Shown piece by piece: positions 1 to 5,736 of a stretch of 5,970 nt of DNA. A model generated the notes under the pieces. It saw only the letters and a list, made by a program, of their open reading frames with translations. It made no database searches and was not told where the DNA came from. The position numbers and the translations under genes are program-made. The first letter of the stretch is position 1; the number at the start of each line of letters is the position of its first letter. Origin of the DNA: Betaproteobacteria bacterium (lineage in GTDB: Bacteria > Pseudomonadota > Gammaproteobacteria > Burkholderiales > Burkholderiaceae_C); assembly GCA_009927195.1 (NCBI GenBank), contig RFNL01000244.1, positions 1 through 5,970 of the forward strand. Reading direction: 5' to 3'.

Positions 1-444
1 GGCCATGTCGCCCATGCCTTCAAAGCCCAAGGTTTTGCAGCGCATGTGCGCTGCGTCACCGTTGTAGTCAAACCAAGTGCCATCATGGAAACGCACCCGG
101 TAAAAAGGGTCCATGGCCACCAGTTGCACATCATCGGAAAATTTTTTGCCGCACAGCGCCCACAACTCCTCCAATAAGAAGGGCGCAGTGATGATGGTCG
201 GTCCCGCATCAAAGGTAAAGCCGTCTTGCCGGTGCACATAAGCCCGACCCCCAGGGGCATCGAGTTTCTCCACCACCTGGACCTGATAGCCTTTGACGCT
301 CAAACGAATGGCCGCAGCCAAACCGCCAAAGCCGCTGCCAATGACCACGGCCACCGGTCGTTGCTGAGCTGTCCGCGCTGGAGGCTGGCTGGGCCCATGC
401 ACGGCTATGCCGTTGTCAAAACCTTCGGTGCGAAATGCGTTCAT
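1..444 (-). CDS. crtI: Phytoene desaturase CrtI, N-terminal part (gene runs off the left edge)
   Basis: FAD-dependent desaturase that introduces double bonds into phytoene at the membrane, giving neurosporene or lycopene for the carotenoids of the photosynthetic complexes. The 148 visible residues begin with about 30 polar, Pro/Gln-rich residues. A dinucleotide-binding fold follows (VVIGSGFGGLAAAIRL, residues 34-48), then an acidic strand end (VVEK) and GGRAYV at 65-70. The family signature FDAGPTIIT is at 78-86 and DPFYRVRFHDG at 112-122. FDAGPT plus the DPFYR segment fits CrtI better than CrtD. The ATG at 444-442 lies 9 nt after the puhE stop, so co-transcription is likely; the Shine-Dalgarno is weak (GAAAG). 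The 30-residue leader is longer than this family usually has before the FAD fold, so a later GTG start (codon 31) is possible. At roughly 500 residues for the family, about 70% of the gene lies outside. Whether it performs three or four desaturations cannot be read here. Confidence 0.93.
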   Translation of the reverse strand, partial: MNAFRTEGFDNGIAVHGPSQPPARTAQQRPVAVVIGSGFGGLAAAIRLSVKGYQVQVVEKLDAPGGRAYVHRQDGFTFDAGPTIITAPFLLEELWALCGKKFSDDVQLVAMDPFYRVRFHDGTWFDYNGDAAHMRCKTLGFEGMGDMA

Positions 445-453
445 GAAGGACTT

Positions 454-1236
454 TCAAGGGGGCATGGTCAAAGCTGGTTTAGAGGGATGGCCCATGGCCC
501 ATCCCCACAGTCGTTCCATGGGCCAGGGAAAAATCATGATCAGGTGCTCCAAAATTGCCAGCCCCAGCAAAGTAGCCAACATGACCCAACCGGTGGTGAT
601 GGCCACGGCCCCTTGATGGGCCAGCCATACCAGCCAGAACCAAGTGCCCATGGCCACGCCCATGGAGAGCACAAACCACAGTGTCATGGCACGGGTGCGG
701 AAATAGCTGGCCAGGTACATCAAATGCTTGGGCAGGTAGTGGGAGCCGTTCTGGGGCACTCCGAAAAACAAATTAAGCTTGGCCGACATACGCATGCACC
801 ACAGCAATGCAAAGGTGCAAATGGCCACATGGTTGCGCTGGTCCTGCTGCATCCACCACAGGATCGCAAAGTTGGCCAGCAAGGCCAACTCGTGAAATAA
901 AATGACCTGCACCGATTGCACAAAGCGTTGCCAACCTTGTGCACCCGCGTCCAAGGGGGTTTTGCGCGGCCCGGTGATCCAACCGGTGAGAAAAGTCAAC
1001 TCGTGCCAGCCCCACATGATGATCACACTGCCAAAAGCCAGGTAAGCGTTGAGGACGCTGACTTCGCGCATGCTGTGGGCCACGCCCCAAAAGCTCAACC
1101 CCAGCAACACACTCCACACCGCCAGGCTGAATCGAAAACTGCGCGGATTCAATCGGTCTAGCCACAAAATCACGCCTGTGCCAAGCCACCAGCACAGGGC
1201 CGTGAAAATGCAAGCCCAGACGACTTCAATCACCAT
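454..1236 (-). CDS. puhE: Photosynthetic complex assembly protein PuhE (DUF3623 family)
   Basis: 260-residue integral membrane protein of the PuhE/DUF3623 family, which in Rhodobacter affects reaction-centre and LH1 assembly and bacteriochlorophyll supply; its biochemical activity is not known. About seven hydrophobic segments are visible, near residues 4-26, 37-55, 63-85, 113-132, 135-150, 184-206 and 214-235. Conserved-looking features are WGWHELTFLTGWITGPR (75-91), FHELALL (114-120), the Met/Asn-rich stretch RMSAKLNLFFGVPQN (149-163), LPKHLMYLASYF (168-179) and LEHLIMIFPWP (229-239). The start ATG overlaps the end of acsF by 7 nt (1230-1236), and a GGAA at 1242-1245 lies 5 nt ahead, which supports this start and translational coupling. 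The stop is 9 nt before crtI. Length and topology fit a full-length protein. Identification is by recalled family features and context. Confidence 0.93.
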   Translation of the reverse strand: MVIEVVWACIFTALCWWLGTGVILWLDRLNPRSFRFSLAVWSVLLGLSFWGVAHSMREVSVLNAYLAFGSVIIMWGWHELTFLTGWITGPRKTPLDAGAQGWQRFVQSVQVILFHELALLANFAILWWMQQDQRNHVAICTFALLWCMRMSAKLNLFFGVPQNGSHYLPKHLMYLASYFRTRAMTLWFVLSMGVAMGTWFWLVWLAHQGAVAITTGWVMLATLLGLAILEHLIMIFPWPMERLWGWAMGHPSKPALTMPP

Positions 1237-2312
1237 GCGGGTTCCATGCGAACTTGGGGCGACAGGTCTTGTTCAATCACGGGCATGCAGTACAAGCGCG
1301 CAAAGGTCAAGAAGGCTTGGACCGCACAAACGCCTTGTTGTGCTTTGCCCATCAAGCCGCCGCGCACCTTGGCTTTTTCCATCGCTTGCGAGATGGCGAA
1401 CAAGCGCTCTAAACCTCGGCGGAAGGCCGGGTGGTCGGTGTCCAGGGCCAGGGGGAATACTTGTTTGGTGATTTCAGTGGTGATGCGAAACACCTGATAG
1501 TCGTATTCGCTGGAATCCAGGCCCATGGCATCGTGCAACATGGGGCGCATGTGGTCGCGCACATACATGGTGGCATAAACCGCCAATAAGAAAAAACGGA
1601 TCCACAGCTTGTTGGCCCCGCGCAGCAACTGCGGGTTGGCGCGCATGATCAGTGCAAATGACTCACCATGGCGAAACTCATCGTTGCACCACAACTCAAA
1701 CCAACGAAAGATGGGGTGAAACCGTTTCTCGGGATGCTTTTCCAGTTGGCGAAAAATCGTGATGTAGCGGGCGTAGCCGATTTTTTCCGACAGGTAGGTT
1801 GCGTAATAAATGTATTTGGGTTTGAAAAACGTGTATTTCTTCGTTCGCTTCAAGTTGCCCAGGTCAATGCCCAGGTTGAAATCACGCAATGACAGATTGA
1901 TAAAGCCTGCATGGCGCGATTCGTCGCGGGCCAAATAGGTCATCAGCTTTTTGATGTCGGGGTTGTTGACGTTTTTGCGAATCTCGTTGTAGAGCACACA
2001 ACCAGAGAATTCAGAGGTCAGGGAGCTGACCAAAAAATCCATGAATTCTTGGCGCATCTCGGGCGATAGCGTGGCCATGCCGGTTGCGACTTCATCGGCA
2101 AAGGCCGCATCACGCTGAAAATGGTCGTGGTTGTTGTCGCCTTCGTATTCGGCCATCATCCGGTCCCACTCGGCGCGCACCGGTTCAATGTTGATGCGGT
2201 CCATTGCGGCAAAGTCGGTGGTGTAGAAGCGCGGGCTGATCATGTCGCTGTGCACGGCTTTTTGGTTAGCGTCTTCTGCGGTTTCGATGGTTTGGACAGC
2301 GCTGACATTCAT
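1230..2312 (-). CDS. acsF: Aerobic Mg-protoporphyrin IX monomethyl ester oxidative cyclase
   Basis: Diiron enzyme that uses O2 and reductant to close the isocyclic (E) ring, converting Mg-protoporphyrin IX monomethyl ester to divinyl protochlorophyllide. The 360-residue protein is full length for bacterial AcsF. Two ExxH iron-ligand motifs are plain: DESRH (E131, H134) and NDEFRHGE (E212, H215). Further carboxylate ligands are probably supplied by the helices carrying SEFSGCVLYNE (E101/E110) and YLSEKIGYARY (E176). Another recognisable block is KYTFFKPKYIYYATYLSEKI (159-178). Translation starts at the ATG at 2312-2310, with GGAGA at 2319-2323 six nt upstream. The gene sits 36 nt after puhC and overlaps puhE by 7 nt, so it is embedded in the puh group, as in Rubrivivax. 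An oxygen-dependent cyclase implies pigment synthesis under oxic or micro-oxic conditions; whether an anaerobic BchE also exists cannot be seen. Known betaproteobacterial cyclases work as a single subunit, without BciE or Ycf54. Confidence 0.98.
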   Translation of the reverse strand: MNVSAVQTIETAEDANQKAVHSDMISPRFYTTDFAAMDRINIEPVRAEWDRMMAEYEGDNNHDHFQRDAAFADEVATGMATLSPEMRQEFMDFLVSSLTSEFSGCVLYNEIRKNVNNPDIKKLMTYLARDESRHAGFINLSLRDFNLGIDLGNLKRTKKYTFFKPKYIYYATYLSEKIGYARYITIFRQLEKHPEKRFHPIFRWFELWCNDEFRHGESFALIMRANPQLLRGANKLWIRFFLLAVYATMYVRDHMRPMLHDAMGLDSSEYDYQVFRITTEITKQVFPLALDTDHPAFRRGLERLFAISQAMEKAKVRGGLMGKAQQGVCAVQAFLTFARLYCMPVIEQDLSPQVRMEPAW

Positions 2313-2318
2313 GGCAGG

Positions 2319-2323
2319 TCTCC
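2319..2323 (-). promoter_or_regulatory. Shine-Dalgarno of acsF
   Basis: GGAGA on the minus strand, 6 nt before the acsF ATG. It is a clear independent ribosome-binding site in the 36-nt puhC/acsF gap, so acsF does not depend on coupling to puhC, unlike most neighbours. The rest of the gap (2324-2348) shows no promoter I can defend. Confidence 0.75.
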
Positions 2324-2348
2324 GTTGCGTAGTAATGGGTTGAAGCGT

Positions 2349-2816
2349 TCAGCGAGGGGGCTTGTCAAGCCCTGCCAGGCGCAGATCGGCAAACAAGGCG
2401 GCGTTGCTGGGGCCAAAGGACTCCAAATCAATGCGCTGTTGGGTCTTGGGATCCAACAGGGTCAGCCGTCCATCGGTGCGGCCAATCAATGAAAATGGGG
2501 CATCGGCACCGATGCGCTCACGGTGGCGTTCGCGGGCCAAGGCGCGCAAAGTGCTGCGCAAAAACCCTTGTTCACCCGAGAAGCGGGCCACCGGTGCACC
2601 GCTGTCGGCATCGAGCACGGCGATGTCGCCATTGGGCAGGTCCTTGAAGTGCAAGGCGCGCTGCCACTGAATGGGGGCATCGGGCGTTCGCGGGTCCAGG
2701 CCGGACCAACGCGCCAGGCCAACTGCCACCAAGACCGATAACAACACCACGCCTATCCAGGCCATGGGCTTGGACAGGTTGGTGTGAGCGGGTGCGGCGT
2801 TGTCCATGAAATTCAT
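2349..2816 (-). CDS. puhC: Photosynthetic complex assembly protein PuhC
   Basis: 155-residue membrane-anchored factor. In Rhodobacter capsulatus PuhC is needed for efficient reaction-centre/LH1 (core complex) assembly and phototrophic growth. One transmembrane helix is visible at about residues 19-36 (AWIGVVLLSVLVAVGLA), followed by a roughly 115-residue domain expected on the periplasmic side. Family-like motifs are ALHFKDLPNGDIAVLDADSG (54-73), GEQGFLRSTLRALAR (81-95), PFSLIGRTDGRLTLLD (107-122) and FGPSNAALFADL (134-145). The ATG at 2816 overlaps the puhB stop in an ATGA, so translation is probably coupled; a second Met at residue 4 is an alternative start. The region just ahead of the start carries a 16-bp palindrome at 2824-2839 instead of a good Shine-Dalgarno. 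A short hairpin lies in the last codons (2358-2372). The protein looks complete. Confidence 0.93.
   Translation of the reverse strand: MNFMDNAAPAHTNLSKPMAWIGVVLLSVLVAVGLARWSGLDPRTPDAPIQWQRALHFKDLPNGDIAVLDADSGAPVARFSGEQGFLRSTLRALARERHRERIGADAPFSLIGRTDGRLTLLDPKTQQRIDLESFGPSNAALFADLRLAGLDKPPR
2358..2372 (-). repeat. Short perfect hairpin at the 3' end of puhC
   Basis: On the minus strand GGGCTT-GAC-AAGCCC forms a 6-bp stem with a 3-nt loop over codons 149-153 of puhC, just ahead of its stop. No T-run follows, so it is not a classical intrinsic terminator. It could act as an RNA processing or 3'-stabilising element at the puhC/acsF boundary, or be a coding coincidence. Confidence 0.35.
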
Positions 2817-3496
2817 GCCATCAGGCCGCCATGGCGGCCCAACAGATCGGCAGCAGGTGAGGGTGCTTGACCCAAAATCAGGCGCTCGTCAGCGCGTTCT
2901 GCGCGCCACAATTGCAGCAACTGTTGGCCCACTTGAGCGCATTCTGGCAAGCAGCGCAGGGTGGGTTGGGGATGGCTGATGTGCCATGCCCGTTGATGCG
3001 GCCACAGGTGGGCCCAACCGATGCGGTCTTGCGGGTACAGGGCCAAGGCAATATCGCCCCTTCCCTGTCGATAAGCTTTGATCGACGCACCAGCGATGCG
3101 TTTGTAGGGCAAGTTAAATGTCAGGGTCAGCACAATGCCAATGCGCATGACCACGCGTTTATTGGTCAGGGTATAGAGCGTGGTGCTGGCCGAAAACCAA
3201 GCTGTACCCAATAGCAAGACCAAGGCGAACGCGTACAAACTGCCCGCCACCCACATGGGTTTGAAATCCGTTTCTTGCCAGGATTTCCAACCCGCGCCGC
3301 TTTCTGGCGTGGCCAGATTGATCCATTGCACCAACAACATCACACCAAAGTAAAGGGCAATTTTGGGCACATGAAAGGCATGCGCGGCCAAACTGCGCCA
3401 ATCGGGTGCGCCTTGCCAGACCACATGCTCGTTGGCAGGCAAGGCGCTGGGCAAGCCGGGTGCGGCCTCCCATTCGTGCTCGTGGGTGGCTCTCAT
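2813..3496 (-). CDS. puhB: Photosynthetic complex assembly protein PuhB (bacterial PH-like domain)
   Basis: 227-residue membrane protein. PuhB assists reaction-centre assembly in Rhodobacter capsulatus and carries a bacterial pleckstrin-homology-like domain. The N-terminus (E23-x3-WQGAPDWRSLAAHAFHV) has the usual 'GxPxWRxLAxxAFH' look. Hydrophobic helices lie at about residues 44-62 and 82-102, with a third, weaker one near 116-128. The PH-like core is YTLTNKRVVMRIGIVLTLTF (108-127), then NLPYKRIAGASIK (128-140) and DIALAL (148-153). LWPHQRAWHISHPQPTLRCL (164-183) is a family-like tail motif. The ATG at 3496 overlaps the puhA stop as ATGA, and AGGAA at 3505-3509 gives an 8-nt spaced ribosome-binding site. 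The 3' end overlaps puhC by 4 nt. Length is normal for the family. The name rests on these motifs plus position directly after puhA. Confidence 0.94.
   Translation of the reverse strand: MRATHEHEWEAAPGLPSALPANEHVVWQGAPDWRSLAAHAFHVPKIALYFGVMLLVQWINLATPESGAGWKSWQETDFKPMWVAGSLYAFALVLLLGTAWFSASTTLYTLTNKRVVMRIGIVLTLTFNLPYKRIAGASIKAYRQGRGDIALALYPQDRIGWAHLWPHQRAWHISHPQPTLRCLPECAQVGQQLLQLWRAERADERLILGQAPSPAADLLGRHGGLMA
2824..2839 (-). repeat. 16-bp perfect palindrome just upstream of the puhC start
   Basis: GGCCGCCATGGCGGCC is identical on both strands. In RNA it can fold into a 6-bp all-GC stem (GGCCGC/GCGGCC) with a CAUG loop. It ends 7 nt before the puhC ATG, where a Shine-Dalgarno would sit, and codes for the puhB tail residues LGRHGG. 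It could hide the puhC initiation region until a ribosome finishing puhB opens it; that role is inferred. Confidence 0.45.
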
Positions 3497-4257
3497 ACGA
3501 GGGGTTCCTGTCGCTCAGGGGTGGCGTACAAAGTGCCGGCGCCGTAATAGGCACAGATTTTTTCTTCTTCCAGCAAGGTGATTTGTGTGGGTGATTGGGT
3601 CAGGGGTACGTTGGCAAATTGGTGGGCCAGGATGGCTTGCACATGGGTGCCGTCTTTTTTGATGCGGGCAAAGGTCATGGGCAGCAGCACCCGCTTGTCA
3701 GTACCAGAGAGTTGGATCTCAGCGTAGCGAAACAGCATTTCCATGCGGTCGACCCACAGATCGCACACCGTGCCTGCGATTTCTTTGTCGGCTCCCCAGA
3801 CCGGCAGGCCACGCGGGTCGTTGTCTTGGTGGGCCACCGAATGGTCGGCGGCCACGCGCAAAGGCACGATCTTGGGCTGTCCGTGGGGGTCCTTGTCAGG
3901 GGTGTCGGCACGCATGGCCCAAGCGCCAGGGCCGACTCCGGCCAACAAGGGGTCGCCCACGGGCTCCAGTGGCGCGCCATTCCAGCCATGGGTGGGCTTT
4001 GCGCTGTACTGGCCGTCTGGGCGGGCCAGATCGGGTGACAAATAAGTGTGACCATCCTGGGTTTTGAAGGTCTTGGGCTCGGGCACGGGCGGCCAGCCTT
4101 CGATCTTGGGCCCGTTCTCGCGGCCTGAATCCAGCGGGTAGCCCTCGCGGTGGTTTTCCCGCAAGAGGTAATAAATCAATCCCGCAAAAAATGCCCAGAA
4201 CATGTACAAAACGATTTGGGCCACATCGACGTACTGTGTGATTGCGCCTGTTTCCAT
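3493..4257 (-). CDS. puhA: Photosynthetic reaction centre H subunit
   Basis: H subunit of the purple-bacterial (type II) reaction centre. It caps the cytoplasmic side of the L/M dimer and lines the proton path to the secondary quinone QB. The 254-residue protein has one N-terminal membrane helix (about residues 12-32, IVLYMFWAFFAGLIYYLL). The typical LLRENHREGYPL follows (31-42), then a cytoplasmic beta-rich domain. Recognisable blocks are IVPLRVAADHSVAHQDNDPRGLPV (130-153), EIAGTVCDLWVDRMEMLFRY (159-178) and SPTQITLLEEEKICAYYGAG (222-241). E180 in YAEIQL aligns by eye with GluH173 of Rhodobacter sphaeroides, a proton-transfer residue. H139 and H143 lie where the surface histidines of the proton entry are found. 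Start at 4257 is supported by AAGGAG 7 nt upstream. The gene lies 30 nt after lhaA, behind a terminator-like hairpin, and overlaps puhB by 4 nt. Confidence 0.98.
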   Translation of the reverse strand: METGAITQYVDVAQIVLYMFWAFFAGLIYYLLRENHREGYPLDSGRENGPKIEGWPPVPEPKTFKTQDGHTYLSPDLARPDGQYSAKPTHGWNGAPLEPVGDPLLAGVGPGAWAMRADTPDKDPHGQPKIVPLRVAADHSVAHQDNDPRGLPVWGADKEIAGTVCDLWVDRMEMLFRYAEIQLSGTDKRVLLPMTFARIKKDGTHVQAILAHQFANVPLTQSPTQITLLEEEKICAYYGAGTLYATPERQEPLV

Positions 4258-4264
4258 GCCAATG

Positions 4265-4270
4265 CTCCTT
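4265..4270 (-). promoter_or_regulatory. Strong Shine-Dalgarno of puhA
   Basis: AAGGAG on the minus strand (within AGAAGGAGC), 7 nt before the puhA ATG. It is the best ribosome-binding site in the window, which suits a structural subunit needed in larger amounts than the neighbouring enzymes and assembly factors. Confidence 0.85.
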
Positions 4271-4272
4271 CT

Positions 4273-4313
4273 AAAAAATATCGAAAATCAGCCTGGCAGT
4301 TGGGCCAGGCCAA
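4273..4313 (-). terminator. Terminator- or attenuator-like hairpin between lhaA and puhA
   Basis: On the minus strand GCCTGGC (4310-4304), loop CCAACT, GCCAGGC (4297-4291) forms a perfect 7-bp stem. It can be lengthened by two G-U wobbles and one A-U pair to 4313/4288. It is followed at once by TTTTCGATATTTTTT (4287-4273), which has two T-runs. The stem covers the last codons of lhaA and its lower end includes the stop. The form resembles a rho-independent terminator, although the T-tract is interrupted. Because puhA follows within 15 nt, a leaky terminator/attenuator or a processing/3'-protection site is more likely than complete termination. The AT-rich stretch might also serve as part of a puhA promoter; no convincing -35 was seen. 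Confidence 0.5.
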
Positions 4314-5736
4314 AGGGGGTGGAAGCGGTGTTGCCAGTGGCGCTGGCGCTCAACCGGCTGTTGCGCAGCATGGGCCCCAAGGCCACCAGCACCACAAACA
4401 ACAAATAAATTTCCAGGTGATAGACAAAGCTGTATGCGGTGATGGGAGAGGTCAAGGCCTCGCCCATGGCACCTGACATGGCCAAGACCGAAATGCCATC
4501 GCGCAAAGCGCCGCCCAAAGCCATGGCCGCTCCGGCACTGGTGGCTTGCACCGCGCCCCAGGTGCCCACCACCAAGCCACCGAGCCGCCCGCCGTCCATG
4601 GCATGGCCCAGCCCCATGGCCGAGACCAACATGCCCACGGAGAACAAACCACCGCTCATGCCAATCAGGAATACACCGGTGCGAAACAACCAAGCGGCTT
4701 GCAGCGGGCCCGAAAAAATCACCATCGCAAATGCCGGCAAACCCAGCAATACGCCCAAACTGGCCAACCGACAAGCATGCACCCCGGCGGCGAGGCAACG
4801 GGCCGACAACATGAAAGCCAGCAAGGCACCGCCGGCGCTCATGGCGGTCAGGGCACTGGTCATGCCCACATCGAGGTGCAAAATTTCAGCGGCATAGGGC
4901 TCCAGCACAATGTCTTGCATGTTGAAAGCAAAGGTGCCCAGGCCCAAGGTCCACAAAAAGCGCCGCATGTGTGGTTGCGTCATCAATGCCCGCCAGCTTT
5001 GCGAGAACCCACCGGCCTGTCGGCGCCCGCGTTTGGTTTGACGCGCCTCTTGTTTCCACAGCGACATCAGGTTGAGCGCCGCCACCATCACGGCACAGCC
5101 TTGCACCATTTGAATCAGTTTTTGCGCACTGAAGTTGTCAAGGAACAGGCCGAACAAAGTGCTGCTCGCCATCATGCCCACCAGCAACATGCTGTAGAGC
5201 AAAGCCACCACGCGCGGGCGTTTTTCGGGGGTGGCCAGGTCGTGGGCCAGCGCCATGCCCGCGGTTTGGGTGACTTGGATGCCCGCCCCCACCATGACAA
5301 AAGCCAAGAATGCGCCGATCTGGCCCATCCAAGCATGGGCACTTTCCGGTTCGGACAGCAGCAGCAGCGCAAACGGCATGATGGACAAACCGCCAAACAA
5401 CAACAAGGTACCAGTCCACATGAATGGGATGCGGCGCAAACCCAGGGCCGAAGGATGGGTGTCGCTGCGGTAACCGATCAGGGTGCGAAGCGGTGCAAAC
5501 ACCATGGGAATGGCCACGGCCAAAGCCACCCACCAGGCCGATACCTGCAACTCGACAATCATCACCCGGTTGAGTGTGCCCACCAGCAAAGCCGTCACCA
5601 TGCCAATCACCACCTGAAACAGCGACAAACGCAGCAGGCGCGCCATCGGCAGTTCGGGCGTGGCGGCATCGGCAAACGGCAGGAAACGCGTGCCGTAGGC
5701 GCTGAGCCAGCGTGGAATCGGGATGAGAAATTTCAT
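4288..5736 (-). CDS. lhaA: LhaA, LH1 assembly protein (PucC/BCD family of the major facilitator superfamily)
   Basis: 482-residue polytopic membrane protein of the PucC/LhaA (BCD) branch of the MFS. In Rhodobacter, LhaA promotes LH1 assembly and may deliver bacteriochlorophyll. About twelve hydrophobic segments are seen, with a polar central loop near residues 226-250 (KQEARQTKRGRRQ). Characteristic motifs are LLVGTLNRVMIVEL (50-63) in the first helix region, FAPLRTLIGYRSD (80-92), LRRIPFMWTG (100-109), LAHDLATPEKRPRVVALLYS (163-182) and FNMQDIVLEPYAAEIL (271-286), the last a strong family marker. The ATG at 5736 is chosen because it overlaps the bchM stop as ATGA like other junctions here, and GGGAG (5748-5752) lies 11 nt upstream. 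A GTG at 5748 would add four residues but would overlap that ribosome-binding site. Position between bchM and puhA favours LhaA over PucC, whose gene normally lies beside LH2 genes. Confidence 0.94.
   Translation of the reverse strand: MKFLIPIPRWLSAYGTRFLPFADAATPELPMARLLRLSLFQVVIGMVTALLVGTLNRVMIVELQVSAWWVALAVAIPMVFAPLRTLIGYRSDTHPSALGLRRIPFMWTGTLLLFGGLSIMPFALLLLSEPESAHAWMGQIGAFLAFVMVGAGIQVTQTAGMALAHDLATPEKRPRVVALLYSMLLVGMMASSTLFGLFLDNFSAQKLIQMVQGCAVMVAALNLMSLWKQEARQTKRGRRQAGGFSQSWRALMTQPHMRRFLWTLGLGTFAFNMQDIVLEPYAAEILHLDVGMTSALTAMSAGGALLAFMLSARCLAAGVHACRLASLGVLLGLPAFAMVIFSGPLQAAWLFRTGVFLIGMSGGLFSVGMLVSAMGLGHAMDGGRLGGLVVGTWGAVQATSAGAAMALGGALRDGISVLAMSGAMGEALTSPITAYSFVYHLEIYLLFVVLVALGPMLRNSRLSASATGNTASTPFGLAQLPG

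Noticed and set aside
1..444. Left-edge gene as CrtD (methoxyneurosporene desaturase) instead of CrtI
   Set aside because: FDAGPTIIT and DPFYRVRFHDG match CrtI better. The remaining sequence outside the window could still settle this.
488..525. Tandem TGGCCCA units and a matching inverted ATGGGCCA near the 3' end of puhE
   Set aside because: The pairing has a 15-nt loop, lies inside the coding sequence, has no T-run, and is explained by Trp, Met, Gly and Pro codons and the general CCATGG excess.
226..900. A 224-codon open frame on the plus strand opposite crtI and puhE
   Set aside because: Low-complexity His/Gln/Gly composition, no recognisable motif, and it spans two clearly supported minus-strand genes.
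2313..2348. Possible promoter for acsF in the 36-nt gap
   Set aside because: Apart from the Shine-Dalgarno, no -10/-35 pair is apparent in this short gap.
4258..4290. PpsR/CrtJ operator (TGT-N12-ACA) at the lhaA/puhA gap
   Set aside because: No such pair is present in the gap. A full scan of the window was not done.
4271..4798. A 175-codon minus-strand frame overlapping the 3' part of lhaA
   Set aside because: It is an out-of-frame reading of lhaA; the lhaA frame has the QDIVLEPY motif and continuous membrane helices.
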